From Phycisphaeraceae bacterium (GTDB taxonomy: Bacteria > Planctomycetota > Phycisphaerae > Phycisphaerales > Phycisphaeraceae), in NCBI GenBank assembly GCA_003552605.1, contig PUNN01000335.1, forward strand, positions 1 through 6,659: 6,659 nt of DNA. The letters are read 5' to 3'. Under the pieces are notes generated by a model, which was not told the DNA's origin, searched no databases, and saw only the letters and a list, made by a program, of their open reading frames with translations. A program made the position numbers and the translations under genes. Shown here one piece after another: positions 1 through 5,764 of this stretch. Numbering within the stretch: position 1 is the first letter of the stretch; each line of letters starts with the position of its first letter.

Positions 1-1
1 A

Positions 2-448
2 CTCGGGCGGCTCGGGCCGCCACTGTTGCGGCTGGCGATGGTGGTGGTGTTCATTGGCTTTGGCGTGCTCAAGCCGCTTGGCGTCAGCCCGGCTGAACCG
101 CTGGTGCTGGCTACAGCGGACGCGATGAGGCCACTGATGCCTGTAGCGCTGGCACCGGCCACCTTTCTGCACATCGTGGGTTGGTGGGAGGTGGCGATCG
201 GCCTCTGCCTGCTGTGGCGGCCGCTGATCCGGGTGGCCATTCCATTGCTGTTTGCACAGATGGCGGGCACGTTCATGCCCCTGGTGCTGCTGCCGGAGCT
301 CTGCTATCAGCCGGACAGCTTCGCCCCGACAATGGAAGGTCAATACATCCTGAAGAACCTCGTGCTCATCGGCGCCGCACTGGTGGTCGGGGGCACGGTC
401 CGCGCCACGGATGAAGCGGAGGTCGGGGGGCGAACTGACCACGGGTGA
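2..448 (+). CDS. DoxX-like small integral membrane protein, 5' end cut by the window
   Basis: The frame is open from base 2, so the N-terminus lies outside the window; the TTG at 26 is only the first possible start inside it. The visible product is almost wholly hydrophobic. There is a membrane segment at the start (MVVVFIGFGVLKPLGVSPAE), a second around LHIVGWWEVAIGLCLLW, a third over the AIPLLFAQMAGTFMPLVLLP stretch, and a last one after the EGQYILKNLVLIGAALVVGG motif. A four-helix layout with a 'GWWEVAIG' turn and an 'EGQYxxKNLVL' loop is typical of DoxX/DoxD-like proteins. Many of these are poorly characterised; some are linked to thiol-redox or quinone-associated functions, but nothing here specifies a role. 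The tail after the last helix is short and charged. It converges on the lipoprotein gene with about 107 bp between stop codons. Confidence 0.65.
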   Translation, partial: LGRLGPPLLRLAMVVVFIGFGVLKPLGVSPAEPLVLATADAMRPLMPVALAPATFLHIVGWWEVAIGLCLLWRPLIRVAIPLLFAQMAGTFMPLVLLPELCYQPDSFAPTMEGQYILKNLVLIGAALVVGGTVRATDEAEVGGRTDHG

Positions 449-503
449 TGCGGATGGGGATCGGCGGGTATCCTTGTGGCCGTCATATCGAGGGCGAATC
501 AGC

Positions 504-527
504 AGGGCGCTACGTGGGCGCCTTGTT
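504..527 (+). terminator. Possible terminator hairpin between convergent genes
   Basis: Bases 504-510 (AGGGCGC) pair with 518-524 (GCGCCTT) through seven pairs, one of them G-T, with a seven-base loop. A short TTGTT follows, not a true T-run. Its place between two convergent stop codons (448 and 556) fits a bidirectional terminator, but the weak U-tract keeps this tentative. Confidence 0.3.
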
Positions 528-555
528 CCTGAAATGCGGGGCGCAGGCTGTGCGT

Positions 556-1110
556 TTACTCAGGGACATTGAGTTGGAAGGTGGATTCGAGGCGCCGTCC
601 TTCGTGACCGCGAGGGGGGAGGTAGGTAACGTTGAGCTGGAGGGGATTGCCCACGGCGAGGGGGTCATCCATGCGAAGCCGGAAGAGGTAGGCGCGCGTG
701 ATCGGATCGTAGAAGGTGCGGTTCTCCTCGAGTGTGAACATCCGGACGCGCCAGCGGTAAAGTAGATCGCCGCGCCGGCGCCGCTCGCCTGTGCCCACGA
801 GCGGATACAGTTCGAACCGGAGATCACCCACCGCCTTGGTCGGATCGCCGGCGGCATCGGTGAATTCGATGCGCGCTTCCAGCACAGGCTTGCCGTCCTC
901 GACCACCAGGCGCGTAGAGGGATACACCCGCATCCGCTCGGGCCGGATTATCCAGACATCTTCAGGCGGCACGGCCTCGTTGTCGGCCGCATTACTTCCA
1001 TTGGCATCGTCGCCGAGGCGCCAGTCCATACAACCGCCCGCCGCGGCCGCGAAGGCCATGCCCAGCACCCCGAGCACCACCACCTTCAACCTGAGGCTGA
1101 TCCGCACCAT
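556..1110 (-). CDS. Predicted lipoprotein of unknown function
   Basis: The product has 184 residues. The N-terminus is a lipoprotein signal peptide: positive residues at 3, 7 and 9, a hydrophobic core (VVVLGVLGMAFAAAA), and a lipobox-like A-G-G-C with the candidate lipidated Cys at 27. The -3 residue is Ala rather than the usual Leu, so the match is acceptable but not ideal. The mature part begins with an acidic linker (27-50). A beta-rich soluble domain follows, with repeated short strands such as VWIIRPERMRVYP, DLRFELYPL and LLYRWRVRMFTLEEN. The ending (LNVTYLPPRGHEG then STFQLNVPE) suggests an immunoglobulin-like or transthyretin-like fold. I do not recognise the family. The ATG at 1110 is the only start that gives a full signal peptide; no Shine-Dalgarno is visible. 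Nothing next to it on the minus strand indicates an operon. Confidence 0.7.
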   Translation of the reverse strand: MVRISLRLKVVVLGVLGMAFAAAAGGCMDWRLGDDANGSNAADNEAVPPEDVWIIRPERMRVYPSTRLVVEDGKPVLEARIEFTDAAGDPTKAVGDLRFELYPLVGTGERRRRGDLLYRWRVRMFTLEENRTFYDPITRAYLFRLRMDDPLAVGNPLQLNVTYLPPRGHEGRRLESTFQLNVPE

Positions 1111-1166
1111 GTAACGAGCTTATGCCCGGGGTCAGGCCGGTTCAAACGCCGGGGCCATGGCAACCA

Positions 1167-1324
1167 GGGCAAACGCATGTAGACGCGAAACCGGGTGGCA
1201 TGGTCAGCGGCTGTCCGCAGCCGATGGCCATGACGGCCTGTGATTGGGGGTTCGCCGCATGGCCATCAGCCGAAGTTCCGGGGGCGGCTGCTGACGCAGC
1301 CAGCCAAGCTACATGCGTTTGCCC
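1167..1324. repeat. 158-bp element with 16-bp perfect terminal inverted repeats
   Basis: Bases 1167-1182 (GGGCAAACGCATGTAG) recur exactly in reverse complement at 1309-1324. Between them lie a strong internal hairpin (1199-1232) and a further 10-bp inverted pair, GATGGCCATG at 1223-1232 and CATGGCCATC at 1258-1267. No transposase is encoded. The layout of short length, terminal inverted repeats and internal secondary structure is that of a non-autonomous, MITE-like or REP/BIME-like element. I see no clear target-site duplication next to the arms. Confidence 0.55.
1199..1232. repeat. Internal hairpin of the 158-bp element
   Basis: Bases 1199-1213 (CATGGTCAGCGGCTG) pair with 1218-1232 (CAGCCGATGGCCATG). 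Thirteen of 15 positions are Watson-Crick, one is a G-T wobble and one a mismatch; the loop is TCCG. The stem is stable and GC-rich but lacks a T-tract and lies far from any stop codon, so it reads as repeat-element structure rather than a terminator. Confidence 0.55.
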
Positions 1325-1327
1325 CGG

Positions 1328-1583
1328 GCGCATGACACACGTCGCGGAAGGCTCTTGCTCTCTCCCCATTTCCGGGGGCGGGAGAGGGCTGGGGTGAGGG
1401 CGGACTTGGTGCAAACGTCCGAACGCTTCATGTACCGTCCTTCCCGCCTCATGATGGGGGCGGCCCTCGGTTCAGCCACGGCACGACCAGCACGAATCTG
1501 CCCTCACTCCCGGCCCCTCTCCCGCCCCGGAAATGGAGAAGGGAGGAAAGCCCGGTCCGCCAGCCGCGCCAAGTGTCATGCGC
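1328..1583. repeat. 256-bp imperfect palindromic repeat element
   Basis: Two arms of about 75-85 bases face each other across about 90 bases. The outer ends are an exact 11-bp inverted pair, GCGCATGACAC at 1328-1338 and GTGTCATGCGC at 1573-1583. The inner parts of the arms, about 1358-1405 and 1498-1545, match as inverted copies with few mismatches; exact blocks are CATTTCCGGGG, CGGGAGAGGG and GTGAGGGC. The pyrimidine-rich CCCTCAC...CCTCTCCCG block resembles a type of intergenic palindromic repeat common in GC-rich bacteria (from memory). No coding capacity is seen. It abuts the 158-bp element and ends just before the operon promoter. Confidence 0.6.
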
Positions 1584-1613
1584 TCGTTTGTCCTGGTGCG
1601 CCGGAGATGGCAG

Positions 1614-1642
1614 TTGCCTGAAACATTACAATATGCTAATAT
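1614..1642 (+). promoter_or_regulatory. Sigma70-type promoter for the AhpD-like/ArsR operon
   Basis: A -35-like TTGCCT at 1614-1619 and a -10-like TAATAT at 1637-1642 are separated by 17 bases, the optimal spacing. Transcription would start near 1649, leaving a leader of about 57 bases before the ATG at 1706. The AT-rich stretch stands out sharply from the GC-rich surroundings. Confidence 0.6.
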
Positions 1643-1644
1643 TG
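1629..1644. promoter_or_regulatory. Candidate ArsR-family operator over the -10 box
   Basis: CAATAT (1629-1634) and ATATTG (1639-1644) form a perfect 6-bp inverted repeat around GCTA. AT-rich palindromes of this general form are typical ArsR/SmtB-family binding sites. Because it covers the -10 box of the promoter that would drive the arsR-like gene, bound repressor would block RNA polymerase, giving autoregulation. The assignment to this regulator is inference from position. Confidence 0.5.
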
Positions 1645-1705
1645 CCGAGAAGAGGTCGGCAGTGGCGCCGTCCTGATGAGCTTCCATTTACAGGAGTCGT
1701 TGACC

Positions 1706-2038
1706 ATGAGTCAGCAGGCGAGTCCCATGCAGCGTTACTGGTTCGGCAAGCGCAACCTCGAGCACGCCGATGCCTGGTTCGAGTTCTACAAGGCGGTGAC
1801 GAAGAAGGGGGTGCTCGATGCCAAGACCAAGGAACTGATCGCCGTGGCCGCGGGGGTGCTCAGCCGGTGCGAGCATTGCGTCGAGGCCCACGCCAACGCC
1901 GCGTTCAAGGCCGGGGCGAGCAAGGAGGAGGTGGCCGAGGCGGTGATGGTCGCCGCGCAGACGGCCTCGGGCAGCCACCTGTTCTGGTCGCCGGTCTATG
2001 AGAAACTGCTCGGCGACGATGGTGGCGGCGGGCAATGA
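1706..2038 (+). CDS. AhpD-like / carboxymuconolactone decarboxylase family protein
   Basis: The product has 110 residues. It carries the full AhpD-type active-site pattern E-x11-C-x2-C-x3-H: Glu43, Cys55, Cys58 and His62. This is the redox-active CxxC arrangement of alkylhydroperoxidase AhpD and related small all-helical CMD proteins. A peroxide- or thiol-disulfide-reducing role is therefore more likely than true carboxymuconolactone decarboxylation; the substrate is unknown. The alpha-helical body (12-100) is followed by an acidic and Gly-rich tail. An earlier in-frame ATG at 1676 would add 10 residues, but CAGGAG at 1691-1696 sits nine bases before the ATG at 1706 and decides the start. The stop overlaps the next start (ATGA at 2035-2038), so the two genes are translationally coupled. 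The promoter/operator at 1614-1644 suggests control by the downstream repressor. Confidence 0.85.
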   Translation: MSQQASPMQRYWFGKRNLEHADAWFEFYKAVTKKGVLDAKTKELIAVAAGVLSRCEHCVEAHANAAFKAGASKEEVAEAVMVAAQTASGSHLFWSPVYEKLLGDDGGGGQ

Positions 2039-2478
2039 GCCGCTCATTGGCGGCCACGCGGCGTATCCAGCAGATGGGCGACAGGAGTCCGGTGGTGGAT
2101 CGTTCGCTGGATGAGCAGGCCAATCGGCGTCGTGCAGCCGCGCTGCTGCGTGCCATGGCCCACCCGGTGCGACTGGCCATCCTCAAGGCACTGTCATCCG
2201 GGCCACGATGCGTCGGTGACATCCAGCACCTGGTTGATGTGCCACAGGCCAATGTGTCGCAGCACCTTGCCGCACTGCGCCATCAGGGCATCGTGGACTG
2301 CCACGAGCAGGGCAACCTGCGCTGCTATTACATCGCCCGGCCGTCGCTGGTGCGGAGGTTGCTTCCCCTGCTCGAAGCCGAACATCCCATCTCACGGCCG
2401 AGTATGCGTACGCTCCGCCGCGCGGCGGGACAGCGCGATCGGGCCACGGGCTCTGATCCGCAGCAGCAGGGTGGGTAG
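2035..2478 (+). CDS. ArsR-family winged-helix transcriptional repressor
   Basis: The product has 147 residues. The family core runs from about 33 to 110. It has the helix 'LLRAMAHPVRLAIL', the helix-turn-helix around VGDIQHLVDVPQANVSQHLAALRHQGIV (60-87), and a wing followed by CYYIA (97-101). In the classical arsenic site (ELCVCDL) several cysteines cluster in the first HTH helix; here only the first is kept (RCVGDI, Cys59). Cys89 and Cys97 lie in the wing region, so a dedicated As(III) or Cd/Zn site looks unlikely and a thiol/redox signal is possible. Both termini extend beyond the core with Arg/Gln-rich, probably disordered residues. The ATG overlaps the stop of the AhpD-like gene, and the palindrome at 1629-1644 is its likely operator. 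Confidence 0.85.
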   Translation: MSRSLAATRRIQQMGDRSPVVDRSLDEQANRRRAAALLRAMAHPVRLAILKALSSGPRCVGDIQHLVDVPQANVSQHLAALRHQGIVDCHEQGNLRCYYIARPSLVRRLLPLLEAEHPISRPSMRTLRRAAGQRDRATGSDPQQQGG

Positions 2479-2571
2479 CGGGAGCTCTGCCGGCTGACGC
2501 CCTCCCCTGCTCTCCTCCGCTTATCCGCCCGTGGGGCCGGGAGAGGCATCCCCAAAGAGGAGTGAGACAAG
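2479..2571. other. Spacer between the ArsR-like and aldo/keto reductase genes
   Basis: This is a pyrimidine- and GC-rich gap of 93 bases. I see no convincing promoter or terminator. It ends with the aldo/keto reductase ribosome-binding site, AGAGGAG at 2556-2562, nine bases before the ATG. Read-through from the upstream operon is possible but not shown. Confidence 0.4.
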
Positions 2572-3594
2572 ATGGAATACAGAAGACTCGGTTCCTCCGG
2601 CCTGAAGATATCGCAGCTTTGTCTCGGGGCAATGACATTCGGCCACAGCACCGAGCAGGATGAAGCCCAGCGAATTGTGGATGCAGCCCTCGATGCGGGG
2701 GTCAACTTCTTCGACACCGCCAACAACTACGGGAACGGCCAATCCGAGGTCCTGCTCGGCCGGGCCCTGCGCGGCCGGCGACGGCAGGCGGTGATCGCAA
2801 CCAAGTTCTTCAACCCCTTCGGTGACGGGCCGAACGATTCGGGCACATCACGCGTGGCGATCATGAATGCGGTCGATGACAGTCTCGAACGCCTCGGGGT
2901 CGAACACATCGATGTGTACTACGTGCATCATCTCGATGTGGAGACACCGGCCGAGGAAACGATCGAAGCGCTCGATGACCTGGTGCGCAGCGGCAAGGTC
3001 CGCTACATCGCATGCAGCAACTATCCGGCCTGGCGGCTGTGTGATGCGTGGTGGATCAGCACCGCGCGCGAGCTGTCCCGGTTCATCGCCTGTCAGCTTC
3101 AATACAGCCTCGTCGTGCGCGACATCGAGCAGGAACTTGTGCCGCTGTGCCGGGACAAGGGCATGGGAATTGTCGCCTGGGGCCCGCTGGCGGGCGGGTT
3201 TCTGACGGGCAAATACAAGCCGGGCGAGCGCACGCTGCCCGGGACACGGTCGCAAGAGAACTGGGTCTGGCAGGCCCGGATGTTTGCCGGTCATGCCGAT
3301 GACATTCTTTCGGTGCTTCTGGAAGTATCCGAGCAGTTGGGCCGCAACCCGGCGGAGGTCGCACTGCGGTGGGTGATGGACCGGCCGGGCGTGTCATCAG
3401 CGATCGTGGGCGCCCGGACGGTGGAGCAGTTCCAGCGTAATCTTGGTGCGCTCGAGTTCGAGTTACCGGAAGATGTGCGGGTACGGCTGGATGAGGTGTC
3501 GCATCTGCCGGACCGCTATCCCGAATCTTTCGAGAGAGATATGCCCGCCCGCCGCGCCAACGCCATCCGGGTCGGCCGGAAGGAGCGGGCGTAG
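2572..3594 (+). CDS. NADPH-dependent aldo/keto reductase
   Basis: The product has 340 residues, normal for the family, and looks complete. It opens with 'MEYRRLGSSGLKISQLCLGAMTFG', the usual first strand of the (beta/alpha)8 barrel. The catalytic tetrad is present: Asp48 and Tyr53 in FFDTANNYGNG, Lys78 in IATKFF, and His119 in IDVYYVHHLD. Cofactor-binding segments are visible: IACSNY (146-151), the GPLAGGFLTGKY loop (204-215), and SSAIVGARTVEQFQRNL (275-291), which contacts the NADP phosphate in relatives. It would reduce aldehydes or ketones, or oxidise the alcohols, in the cytoplasm; the substrate cannot be told. It most resembles the bacterial YhdN/IolS/Tas-like group. AGAGGAG at 2556-2562 supports the ATG at 2572. 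It could share a transcript with the redox genes upstream, and it converges on the torD-like gene downstream. Confidence 0.92.
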   Translation: MEYRRLGSSGLKISQLCLGAMTFGHSTEQDEAQRIVDAALDAGVNFFDTANNYGNGQSEVLLGRALRGRRRQAVIATKFFNPFGDGPNDSGTSRVAIMNAVDDSLERLGVEHIDVYYVHHLDVETPAEETIEALDDLVRSGKVRYIACSNYPAWRLCDAWWISTARELSRFIACQLQYSLVVRDIEQELVPLCRDKGMGIVAWGPLAGGFLTGKYKPGERTLPGTRSQENWVWQARMFAGHADDILSVLLEVSEQLGRNPAEVALRWVMDRPGVSSAIVGARTVEQFQRNLGALEFELPEDVRVRLDEVSHLPDRYPESFERDMPARRANAIRVGRKERA

Positions 3595-3662
3595 CGATAT
3601 CCGCTCTGCCCGCGCGTGGCGCTTCCATGCGAATATCCCTGTTGGTGTGGCGCGATGTCGTT

Positions 3663-4316
3663 TCAGGCCACGGGATGGCCGTTGCGGGTCAACGCCGTGG
3701 TTTCGAAGCCGGGCGCAGCGCATTCGTAGGGTGATGCGGGTTCCTCGGCGGGGCCCGGTGCGGTGACCGTGGGGTCTGTGGGCCATTGCCAGAAGGTGGT
3801 CATGGATTTCCACAGTGAAGCGAGGGCGCGGGGGTAAGCGGCCAGGGCATCGAGGCGCGTACACTCAGGAATATGGTCGCAGACCACATCAACCCAGTCG
3901 CCGGGATGGCCGCCTGCGAAGCGGCCAAGCGCATCGCGGGTGATCGCGGCGTGCTCCGCGTGACCTGTTTCTTCAGCCCTCGCGAGCATGATCAGCAACA
4001 TGCCCATGAACTCGAGCTCGGTGGCAAGGTGGTCGGGCTTCTCTGCGGTGTCCGGCGCCGGTTGCCAGCCGAAGGCCCGGTAGAAGCCGCACAGGTCACC
4101 GAGGATGGCGCCCTTGTCGCGGCGGACGTAGGCTGACTCATTCAGCGGGCAGAGCATGGCGCCCTCGAAGAGGCGATGGTACTCATCGGACCACGCCGCG
4201 CCATCGAGCGCCTTGGTCGCAGTGATCGCTTCGGCAAGGGCCTGGCGCAGCGGCGCATCCTCGCCCAGCCCCGCCGCCGAGGGCGTTGTCCGGCCCCGTG
4301 CCGCGGATGGTGTCAT
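3663..4316 (-). CDS. TorD-family molybdoenzyme chaperone, probably lacking its N-terminus
   Basis: The open frame has 217 residues. TorD/DmsD/NarJ-type features are clear: EYHRLFEGAMLCPLNESAYVRR (45-66, the family's 'EYxxLF...P..ES.Y' block), GDLCGFYRAFGW (73-84), and the signature KPDHLATELEFMGMLL (93-108). Helical sequence continues to about 178 (SLWKSMTTFWQW). Such proteins bind the Tat signal of a molybdoenzyme catalytic subunit and help insert the cofactor before export. In the family the EYxxLF block usually lies 70 or more residues in; here it begins at 45. Residues 1-16 are encoded by DNA that, in another frame, encodes the upstream NxrA-like fragment. The natural first helices are therefore missing and the ATG at 4316 is fortuitous. 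The C-terminal tail (180-217) is Pro/Ala-rich. Its client is presumably the truncated subunit next to it. Confidence 0.75.
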   Translation of the reverse strand: MTPSAARGRTTPSAAGLGEDAPLRQALAEAITATKALDGAAWSDEYHRLFEGAMLCPLNESAYVRRDKGAILGDLCGFYRAFGWQPAPDTAEKPDHLATELEFMGMLLIMLARAEETGHAEHAAITRDALGRFAGGHPGDWVDVVCDHIPECTRLDALAAYPRALASLWKSMTTFWQWPTDPTVTAPGPAEEPASPYECAAPGFETTALTRNGHPVA

Positions 4317-5139
4317 CGAGCAGGGCCATGCTGTTGGCTGCGCGGTACATGTCGAAGATGCGGGTAATGCCGAGGGCCGGCATGCCGCCGCGGAACTTCA
4401 ATGTCTGCGTCCCGGCGCCCTGCGTGGCATCGACCATGAGCGGGTCGTAGCCCTGCTTGCGCAGGTATTCCTGCCCCTGCTCGCCGCTGTAGGTCTCGGC
4501 GATGTTGACCATCGCCTTGGCCGAGTACTCGAATATCTGCTCCCAACTCACCGCCAGCCACGGGTCCTGCCCCCGTCGCAGGTACTTGTCGGCATCGACC
4601 GCTCCGGTCTCGGGATCGCGCGGGCAGCCATCATCGCCCCAGCGCTTGAACCCGCGGCGCATCATCGGCTTGCGGCAGCGGCGGTCACCGTAGAACCGGC
4701 GGACCAGCGCCAGTCCCTTCTGGCAGCAGCGGGGCTCCCACCGTTGGGTGGGCTGATTTCCTTGAAGATCCGTGGCCTTGTGATAGCCGAAGGTCGGGCT
4801 GATGCGCGTGACCAGCCCATGCTTGATGTGGGCGTGGAGCAGGCAGTTGTGCGTGTCGTTGGGCGCACAGAGGAAGGTGGAGCTGTCATCGGAGCGGATC
4901 AGGTCGCGGTAGACCTTCTCCCAGTCGCGGTTGGGGTACTCGGTCATGGGGTTGTCGATCCGCACCGGCCGGATCATCTGCGCGCGGCTCGCGGCGAGTG
5001 GGCCGATGGCGCTGACGGCGGCGCCGGCCGCGGCCATCTGGAAGAGGAACTGCCGCCGCGTCACGCCGCGCTTCAGTGGGGTGGCATCCATCTCAGGCTG
5101 GCCGGGGTGGGGCTGTTCGGGCATCGGAATCATCCTCAT
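4183..5139 (-). pseudogene. NxrA/NarG-like molybdopterin oxidoreductase catalytic subunit, 5' fragment only
   Basis: The open frame has 318 residues, of which about 288 look like the N-terminus of a type II DMSO-reductase-family catalytic subunit (normally about 1100 or more residues). A twin-arginine signal spans 27-54 (TRRQFLFQMAAAGAA...), so the enzyme would face the periplasm. Aligned to E. coli NarG from memory, the FS0 cluster ligands are Cys91, Asp95, Cys99 and Cys139 (CAPNDTHNC, then EPRCC). Asp takes the place of one Cys. This CxPNDTHNC pattern, with GYHKATDLQGNQ and QKGLALVRRFYGDRR, resembles the nitrite oxidoreductase-like branch. The recognisable sequence stops at GPDNALGG (282-289); the remaining residues are Gly/Ala/Arg/Cys junk overlapping the torD-like frame. 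The Asp ligand to Mo and all cofactor-binding domains are absent, so it cannot be an active enzyme. Starts at 5139, 5133 and 5124 all precede the Tat signal; GAGG nine bases before 5124 mildly favours that one. Confidence 0.8.
4262..4290 (-). other. Apparent deletion junction joining the nxrA-like and torD-like genes
   Basis: On the minus strand, NxrA-like coding sequence is recognisable through GPDNALGG. Within a few codons, TorD-like sequence (GEDAPLRQALAEA) takes over in the +1 frame. The local sequence, GGCGGCGGGGCTGGGCGA, is GC-rich and could have offered microhomology for a deletion. In intact operons of this type the catalytic subunit, the FeS subunit and often a gamma subunit come before the chaperone, so several kilobases appear to be missing. 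Confidence 0.6.
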
Positions 5140-5250
5140 CTTCTTTCAGGAACGGGGGTTGGCGGTGTCACATCTGGTGTGTCGAAAGTGCGGACGCCTC
5201 GCGGGCGCACTATGATGAGCAAGCGGCCGATCGTGAAGGAGGTTGCCGGC
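5140..5250. promoter_or_regulatory. Divergent control region between the nxrA-like fragment and the Rrf2 gene
   Basis: This gap of 111 bases must hold both promoters. I find no convincing -35/-10 pair. The only symmetric element is a weak CACA-TCTGG-TGTG palindrome at 5169-5181, a possible regulator site of low weight. It also includes the Rrf2 ribosome-binding site (AAGGAGG, 5236-5242). Confidence 0.35.
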
Positions 5251-5718
5251 TTGATTTACCGCAATCGCATGACCCAGTACGCCATCGCGGCGATGAGCCG
5301 GCTCGCGGAGCTTTATCCCGAGCCGGACAGTCGGGTTTCGGCAGTGCAGATCGCCACCGACCGCAACCTGCCGCGGCCGGTGGTGGCCAAGGTGCTCAGC
5401 GTCCTGGCGCAGGCGGGGCTGGTGCGGGGCGCTCCCGGGCCGGGTGGGGGATACCGGCTGGCACGACCGCCGGGCGAGATCTCCCTGCATGATGTGGTAG
5501 TGCTTTTCGAGTCCGACAACGATGTGGACTGCCCGTTCGGCCCCGGCTGGTGCGGCAACAACACTCCCTGCCCGCTGCATGATTCACTTATGCGGCTGAA
5601 GAAGATGGCGATCGACCACCTCCAGCACACGCACTTCGACGTGTTCACCGACGAACGCGATCCCGACGTTGCGGGATTGCTGAAAGGCCCCGCCGCGGCG
5701 GCCTCGGACCGCCACTGA
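5251..5718 (+). CDS. Rrf2-family [Fe-S] transcriptional regulator, NsrR/IscR-like
   Basis: The product has 155 residues from the TTG at 5251. That start is chosen because a perfect AAGGAGG lies at 5236-5242, eight bases upstream, and because Rrf2 proteins begin only a few residues before the 'MTQYAIAAMSRLAEL' helix. ATGs at 5212 and 5215 would add 12-13 atypical residues. The winged helix spans about 7-72, with the HTH around SAVQIATDRNLPRPVVAKVLSVL and a wing GAPGPGGGYRLA. The sensor loop has Cys94-x6-Cys101-x5-Cys107, the three-cysteine spacing of [2Fe-2S]/[4Fe-4S] Rrf2 regulators such as NsrR and IscR. The C-terminal helix has a basic patch (RLKK). Divergence from a nitrogen-oxide-type molybdoenzyme gene makes a nitric-oxide or redox sensor plausible, but the effector is inference. 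The frame is also open far upstream, where it is only antisense to the nxrA-like fragment. Confidence 0.85.
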   Translation: MIYRNRMTQYAIAAMSRLAELYPEPDSRVSAVQIATDRNLPRPVVAKVLSVLAQAGLVRGAPGPGGGYRLARPPGEISLHDVVVLFESDNDVDCPFGPGWCGNNTPCPLHDSLMRLKKMAIDHLQHTHFDVFTDERDPDVAGLLKGPAAAASDRH

Positions 5719-5764
5719 ACCAAATCGTGAGCAGCCGGGTTGTTCAGGCCGGGCGATCAACAGC

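Larger units (their letters stand above)
1111..1613. other. Gene-free, repeat-rich intergenic stretch
   Basis: About 500 bases with no convincing coding sequence. Open frames exist on both strands, but their products are Pro/Gly/Ala/Arg-rich with no domain, and they mirror each other because the DNA is palindromic. The stretch is filled by two inverted-repeat elements, listed separately. The downstream end carries the promoter of the AhpD-like/ArsR operon. Confidence 0.7.

Noticed and set aside
445..857. Frames overlapping the lipoprotein gene (445-765 plus, 510-857 minus)
   Set aside because: Shadows of the lipoprotein coding sequence, which has a signal peptide and lipobox; the alternatives have no domain.
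1167..1583. CRISPR array
   Set aside because: The repeats are inverted pairs, not regularly spaced direct repeats with unique spacers.
1122..1687. Several frames on both strands in the repeat region (e.g. 1122-1397 plus, 1142-1414 minus, 1472-1687 minus)
   Set aside because: Low-complexity Pro/Gly/Ala/Arg products that mirror each other because the DNA is palindromic; no domains or start signals.
1676..1705. Upstream ATG start for the AhpD-like gene
   Set aside because: A CAGGAG ribosome-binding site lies inside this stretch and is properly spaced only for the ATG at 1706.
3614..3630. Terminator hairpin between the aldo/keto reductase and torD-like genes
   Set aside because: Only a six-pair stem with one wobble (GCGTGG/CCATGC) and no T-run; too weak to call.
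4156..5250. Long plus-strand open frame upstream of and in frame with the Rrf2 gene (520 codons in total)
   Set aside because: This part is antisense to the NxrA-like fragment and the torD-like gene. The Rrf2 domain and its ribosome-binding site begin only at 5251, so a giant fusion regulator is not supported.
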